Source of the DNA: Methanothrix sp.
GTDB lineage: Archaea; Halobacteriota; Methanosarcinia; Methanotrichales; Methanotrichaceae
Length of the DNA: 5,452 nucleotides
NCBI GenBank assembly: GCA_003162615.1
Contig: PMNG01000092.1
Span: 1-5,452, forward strand
Direction of reading: 5' to 3'
Shown one piece after another: positions 5,285-5,452 of this stretch. The notes below the pieces were generated by a model. That model searched no databases, was not told the DNA's origin, and saw only the letters and a list, made by a program, of their open reading frames with translations. Position 1 is the stretch's first letter. Each line of letters opens with the position of its first letter. The position numbers and the translations under genes are program-made.

Positions 5285-5452
5285 AAGTCTATAAGTCTTA
5301 TAGCACCAGGATGACCTATACTTCACGATAAATCTAACGCCCTAGAGTCGCTATCTGGTATAGAACCTGTAGCATTTGGTGGGCTTCTCTCTGGTCCAAG
5401 GCTGCTGATGTTATGGCCATCTATGACAATTGACCATCTTCATGAGTCTAGT
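5285..5452. other. Upstream region of the exported gene, no convincing gene
   Basis: This stretch should hold the promoter of the exported gene. A weak TATA-like GATTTATCG lies on the minus strand near 5325-5333, which would place the start of transcription near 5300. Short open frames exist: a 28-codon minus frame starting ATG at 5420 and ending TAG at 5334-5336, a minus frame from the window edge ending about 5411, and a plus frame open from 5315 to the edge with its first ATG at 5408. None has a good ribosome binding site or recognisable product, so none is called. Confidence 0.5.
5289..5303. promoter_or_regulatory. 15-nt palindrome upstream of the exported gene
   Basis: CTATAAG-T-CTTATAG has perfect 7-bp arms around one central base. 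It sits immediately upstream of the Shine-Dalgarno, near the expected transcription start. The position suits an operator or a short 5' leader hairpin. This is inferred from symmetry alone. Confidence 0.4.

Noticed and set aside
1..5452. CRISPR array, tRNA, rRNA or insertion sequence
   Set aside because: No regularly spaced direct repeats, no cloverleaf-like or rRNA-like sequence in the gene-free stretches, and no transposase or terminal inverted repeats with target duplications were seen.

Overview
The window reads as a piece of an archaeal genome, most likely a methanogen of the Methanosarcinales and possibly Methanothrix/Methanosaeta. The basis is the compact gatC-gatA-gatB order with overlapping or abutting genes, an archaeal-looking GatB (an EVKNISSHKG segment), GGAGG-type ribosome binding sites, AT-rich TATA-like boxes, an oligo-T stretch after the last gat gene, and secreted proteins with many N-glycosylation sequons. 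The genus is inference and was not tested by any search.

Layout, left to right. (1) Positions 2-478 (+) hold the 3' part of a gene that starts outside the window. It encodes the tail of a pentapeptide-repeat protein followed by about 115 residues I do not recognise. It is very AT-rich (119 G/C in the 420 bases 61-480, 28%) next to the gat genes (72 of 120 bases 1381-1500, 60%), so it looks like accessory or transferred DNA. (2) Positions 627-3736 (-) hold the complete gatCAB operon for the tRNA-dependent amidotransferase, transcribed right to left as C, A, B. A TATA-like box lies upstream and a double oligo-T tract follows gatB. (3) Positions 3737-3994 have no intact gene, but carry promoter-like elements and a short coding-like frame interrupted by TGA that may be a gene remnant. 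(4) Positions 3995-4606 and 4720-5268 (-) encode two small exported proteins that share a C-terminal domain of about 100 residues. They look like diverged tandem paralogues of unknown function, separated by a 12-bp-stem inverted repeat. (5) Positions 5285-5452 form the upstream region of the first exported gene. It has a 15-nt palindrome and short open frames, none convincing.

The gat genes form one functional unit. GatA releases ammonia from an amide donor, GatB activates the mischarged tRNA and accepts the ammonia, and GatC holds the two together. In archaea this enzyme is mainly credited with making Asn-tRNA(Asn), because Gln-tRNA(Gln) is made by GatDE. The two exported proteins are probably functionally related through their shared domain. 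The most interesting unexplained content is this paralogous pair and the unknown C-terminal region of the pentapeptide-repeat protein. I see no firm evidence of a new defence or mobile system in the window.
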